A DNA stretch of 33,322 nucleotides from Halobacteriales archaeon QS_5_70_15. GTDB lineage: Archaea; Halobacteriota; Halobacteria; Halobacteriales; Haloarculaceae. Location of the stretch: contig PXRQ01000043.1 in assembly GCA_003022005.1 (NCBI GenBank), positions 1-33,322 on the forward strand, given 5' to 3'. The translations under genes were made by a program, and so were the position numbers. Below the pieces are notes generated by a model, which saw only the letters and a program-made list of their open reading frames with translations, did not search any database and was not told the DNA's origin. Shown here in pieces: positions 30,828 to 33,322 of the stretch. The stretch's first letter is position 1; each line of letters opens with the position of its first letter.

Positions 30828-31805
30828 CTAGTACGACCGCTCGGCGACCACGTCGCCGCCGGCGTCCCGGACGGTGACGGTGTCGCCGCCGTTGTTCCAG
30901 ACGGCGGACGAGCGGCCCCAGTAGACCGACGTCGCGTTGTCGGAGCCGCTCCCGGTGTAGAGGGTGACCCGCTCGCCCGGATCGAGCGTCACGTCGCCGA
31001 AGGTGTAGGTGTGGCCCGCCTCGTCGGTCACCGTCCACCCCGAGAGGTCGAGGGACTCCTCGGCCGCGTTCTCGAGGACGACGTGCTCCCCGTCGAGGTT
31101 CTCGTTGTCGTTGCCCGGCGCGTCGGCGGCGATCTCGACAACCCGGAGGCGGCCGTCGCTGCGCCCGGTCGCGGGCGTCGCGGTGGCGGTGCCGCCCGAG
31201 TCGGTGTCGGTCGCACAGGCCCACAGGCCGGCCCCCGCCTCGCGGGCCGTCGACTCGGCCTCGTAGAACCGCTCGCGCTCGGTGAACCGGGAGTCGTACA
31301 CGCGAGCGAGCCCCTCCTCCAGGAGCAGGCGGTTGACGTTCTCGCCGTCGACGACCAGGTAGCCGAGCAGCCGGCCGTAGTAGCCCCGGCGGTCCGATTC
31401 GGGGTCGAACCGCAGGCGAACCGTCTCGCCGGCCAGGCGGTCCTTCGCGAACGCGCTCGCCCGTTCGCCGTAGCGCCCGAGACACCGCTTGCCCGCCTCC
31501 GTCTCCGGGATGCCCTCGTACTCGCCCGGGGTGTTCTCGGAGTGGACCTCCGGGGTGTCCACTCCCAGCAGGCGGACGGTGTCGGCGGTGCCGTCGTCGA
31601 ACCGGATCTCCATCGTGTCGCCGTCGACGACGCGGACGACCGTCACCCGGACGCCCTCTCCCTCGCCCGCGACCGTCGGCGTCGCGGTCGGTCCCGACCC
31701 CGCGGCCGCTCCGCCGTCGCCGGACTCCGGTACCGGAACGCCCCCGGTACAGCCGGCCAGCACCGCGAGCGCCGCGAGCGCGAGCGCCGCCAGCCGCCGG
31801 TCCAT
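30828..31805 (-). CDS. Secreted thermonuclease-like lipoprotein with C-terminal lamin-tail domain
   Basis: A 325-residue protein. A Sec-type lipoprotein signal ends at Cys19 (LAVLAGC). A short Gly/Ser/Pro linker leads to a staphylococcal-nuclease-like domain (residues about 51-196) with the catalytic and calcium-site residues Asp61/Asp63 (VVDGDTMEI), Arg78 (VRLLGV), Asp83 and Glu86 (DTPEVH) and Arg145 (YYGRLLGY) all present. Residues about 218-325 form a lamin-tail-domain fold (GEHVVLENAAEESLDLSGWT; GHTYTFGDVTLDPGERVTLY; SSAVWNNGGDTVTVRD). Such proteins degrade extracellular nucleic acid, for nutrition or defence; the lamin-tail part probably binds DNA or surface. ATG 31805 is chosen because it starts the signal peptide. 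Confidence 0.88.
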   Translation of the reverse strand: MDRRLAALALAALAVLAGCTGGVPVPESGDGGAAAGSGPTATPTVAGEGEGVRVTVVRVVDGDTMEIRFDDGTADTVRLLGVDTPEVHSENTPGEYEGIPETEAGKRCLGRYGERASAFAKDRLAGETVRLRFDPESDRRGYYGRLLGYLVVDGENVNRLLLEEGLARVYDSRFTERERFYEAESTAREAGAGLWACATDTDSGGTATATPATGRSDGRLRVVEIAADAPGNDNENLDGEHVVLENAAEESLDLSGWTVTDEAGHTYTFGDVTLDPGERVTLYTGSGSDNATSVYWGRSSAVWNNGGDTVTVRDAGGDVVAERSY

Positions 31806-31885
31806 ACCGGCGGATGGACCGGGCGGCAGGTAAACCCGCCGGCCCCGGACCGTTCGCGGCCGGGTCCCGTTCCCGCCGACCCGGC

Positions 31886-31895
31886 CGCTTAAGCG
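31886..31895. promoter_or_regulatory. Palindromic TATA-like box (CGCTTAAGCG)
   Basis: This 10-bp perfect palindrome lies 24-33 bp before the ATG at 31919 in the divergent gap. Position suits the plus-strand gene. Confidence 0.45.
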
Positions 31896-31918
31896 CGTGC
31901 CAGTCGTACGCACACCCG

Positions 31919-32341
31919 ATGACCGACAGCGACGGCGAGAACGGTGGGAGCGGGAGTAAGGACGGGGACGACGCGGTCCGCGACCTCCTGCTCGCCCACT
32001 CCGACCACCGGGCGGTCAGGGCGGTGTTCGAGGCCCACACGGGGACGGGGTCGGCCGACCCGACCGACCTGATCGAGGCGGCGCGGGCCACCGACGGCGA
32101 CCTCGCGCTCGTCGCACGGGACGGCGCCGCGGACGTCTACGTCCGCTGGAACCCGGACCGCTCGCGGTACGAGCGGCTCTCGCTGTGGCCGCCGTGGACG
32201 CTCGCGGGCTACGACCACGCGGACCGCGCGGCGGTGGAGTCGCTGCTCGAGGACGCGGCGGACGTCCGGCCGGTCCCCCGCGGGGAGACCCCGTTCGCCT
32301 CGCCCGGGACGCTCGCGTCGCTCGGGGACCCCTTCTTCTAA
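31919..32341 (+). CDS. Conserved haloarchaeal hypothetical protein
   Basis: A 140-residue acidic protein. After a disordered acidic head (MTDSDGENGGSGSKDGDDAV) comes a compact domain: DLLLAHSDHRAVRAVFEAHT, DLALVARDGAADVYVRWNPD, YERLSLWPPWTLAGYDHADR and a conserved-looking tail TPFASPGTLASLGDPFF. I do not recognise a family or a catalytic motif. It is divergent from the nuclease gene (113 bp apart). Confidence 0.72.
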   Translation: MTDSDGENGGSGSKDGDDAVRDLLLAHSDHRAVRAVFEAHTGTGSADPTDLIEAARATDGDLALVARDGAADVYVRWNPDRSRYERLSLWPPWTLAGYDHADRAAVESLLEDAADVRPVPRGETPFASPGTLASLGDPFF

Positions 32342-32437
32342 CCGCCGTCGACGGACGGGCACAGAAGGGTCGTTGCCCGGCCGGATACGGGACGGGCCGT
32401 CGCCGGAGCGGCCGGGACGGGGCGTTTCGGAGCCGTC

Positions 32438-33322
32438 TCAGACGCCGCGGCCCTGGAGCTTCTCCTCCTCGGGCATGTCGGTGTTGGACTGTCCCTTCAT
32501 GCCTTTGCCGGTGTTCGTGGCGATCTCGGCCAGCGTCTCGGGGTCGGCCCAGTTGTTGACCGCCTCGACGACCGCCCGACCCATCGCCTCGGGGTTCTCG
32601 GCGCCGAAGATGCCCGAGCCGACGAAGATGCCGTCACAGCCGTGGTGCATCATCAGCGCGGCGTCGGCGGGCGTGGCGATGCCGCCGGCGGCGAAGTTCA
32701 CCACCGGGAGCCGGCCCATCTCGGCGGTTTCGTGGACGAGTGCCGCGGGCGCCTCGTGCTCGCGGGCCCACTTCTCGCGCTCCTCGTGGGTCTTGCCCTC
32801 CAGTTCCCGGATGGCGCTCTTGATGGCCCGCTGGTGGGTGACGGCCTGGTTCACGTCGCCCGTGCCGGCCTCGCCCTTCGTCCGGATCATGGCGGCGCCC
32901 TCGTCGATCCGGCGGAGCGCCTCCGGGAGGTTCCGGGCGCCGCAGACGAACGGCGCGGTGAACCCCCGCTTGTCGATGTGGTACTCGTCGTCCGCGGGAG
33001 TGAGAACCTCCGACTCGTCGATCATGTCCGCCCCGGTGGCCTCGAGGATCTCGGCCTCCTTCGTGTGGCCGATGCGGGCCTTCCCCATCACGGGGATGGA
33101 GACCTCGTCGATGATCTCCCGGAGGTTGGCGGGGTCGGCCATCCGGGCGACGCCGCCGCGCTTGCGGATGTCCGCCGGGACCGCCTCGAGGGACATCACG
33201 GCGACCGCGCCGGCGTCCTCCGCGATCCGGGCCTGCTCGCGCGTGACGACGTCCATGATGACCCCGCCCTTCTGCATCTTGGCGAAGCCGCGCTTGACCA
33301 GGTCGGTCCCGCGACGCAGTTC
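32438..33322 (-). CDS. pdxS: Pyridoxal 5'-phosphate synthase lyase subunit (5' end cut by the window)
   Basis: The frame runs off the window edge; 294 residues are present, beginning [20 protein letters not shown], so only about 8-10 N-terminal residues are missing. PdxS makes PLP from ribose 5-phosphate, glyceraldehyde 3-phosphate and ammonia supplied by PdxT, as a (beta/alpha)8 dodecamer. The two active-site lysines are visible in [10 protein letters not shown] and [13 protein letters not shown]; phosphate-binding blocks are [20 protein letters not shown] and [17 protein letters not shown]. pdxT is not in the window. Sequence is otherwise complete and intact. Confidence 0.95.
   Translation of the reverse strand, partial: ELRRGTDLVKRGFAKMQKGGVIMDVVTREQARIAEDAGAVAVMSLEAVPADIRKRGGVARMADPANLREIIDEVSIPVMGKARIGHTKEAEILEATGADMIDESEVLTPADDEYHIDKRGFTAPFVCGARNLPEALRRIDEGAAMIRTKGEAGTGDVNQAVTHQRAIKSAIRELEGKTHEEREKWAREHEAPAALVHETAEMGRLPVVNFAAGGIATPADAALMMHHGCDGIFVGSGIFGAENPEAMGRAVVEAVNNWADPETLAEIATNTGKGMKGQSNTDMPEEEKLQGRGV

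Noticed and set aside
1..33322. CRISPR arrays, rRNA or tRNA genes
   Set aside because: No regularly spaced direct repeats and no rRNA or cloverleaf/TTCGA-type tRNA patterns were seen on either strand by eye.

Overview
The window comes from a haloarchaeon (class Halobacteria). The evidence is high GC, strongly acidic proteins, AT-rich TATA-like boxes about 25-35 bp upstream of starts with almost no leader, Tat and lipobox signals, and gene families such as archaeal PCNA, type I dehydroquinase, PdxS and a Zim-type DNA methyltransferase. I cannot fix the genus.

Layout. 1-5494: cysteine-cluster protein, TRAM protein, S9 peptidase divergent from a Tat lipoprotein, and a glycosyltransferase that has lost its middle and its frame. 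5495-5907: repeats only, with a 79-bp palindromic element sitting inside a longer haloarchaeal repeat. 5908-11242: a Zim-like methyltransferase broken near its 3' end, aroD, a complete 694-bp IS6-type element with 8-bp target duplication, and leuS. 11280-16667: two VOC-fold proteins divergent from an aldehyde:ferredoxin oxidoreductase homologue, followed by small conserved genes. 16679-18628: a DyP-like protein and three tiny membrane proteins. 18751-27122: a formate dehydrogenase locus. 27202-33322: small conserved genes, a broken DoxX gene, pcn, a tandem DUF1508 protein, a secreted nuclease with a lamin-tail domain, and pdxS running off the edge.

The formate dehydrogenase locus is the main functional unit. 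One arm (fdhA, fdhB, a small two-helix membrane protein, cytochrome b) is tightly overlapped and looks like a Tat-exported FDH-N-type enzyme with Cys in place of selenocysteine. The opposite arm encodes a TorD-type chaperone and a 704-residue cytoplasmic polyferredoxin that combines HdrA-like and MvhD-like segments without a recognisable FAD site. The arms share a roughly 200-bp control region with a hairpin and repeated 8-mers.

The most unusual non-coding signal is a family of 78-79-bp palindromic elements whose ends abut TGA stop codons (cytochrome b, the convergent gene opposite it, pcn), with a half copy after the first gene. Three genes (glycosyltransferase, methyltransferase, DoxX) have each apparently lost an internal segment and changed frame; this is either real decay or a sequence/assembly problem.
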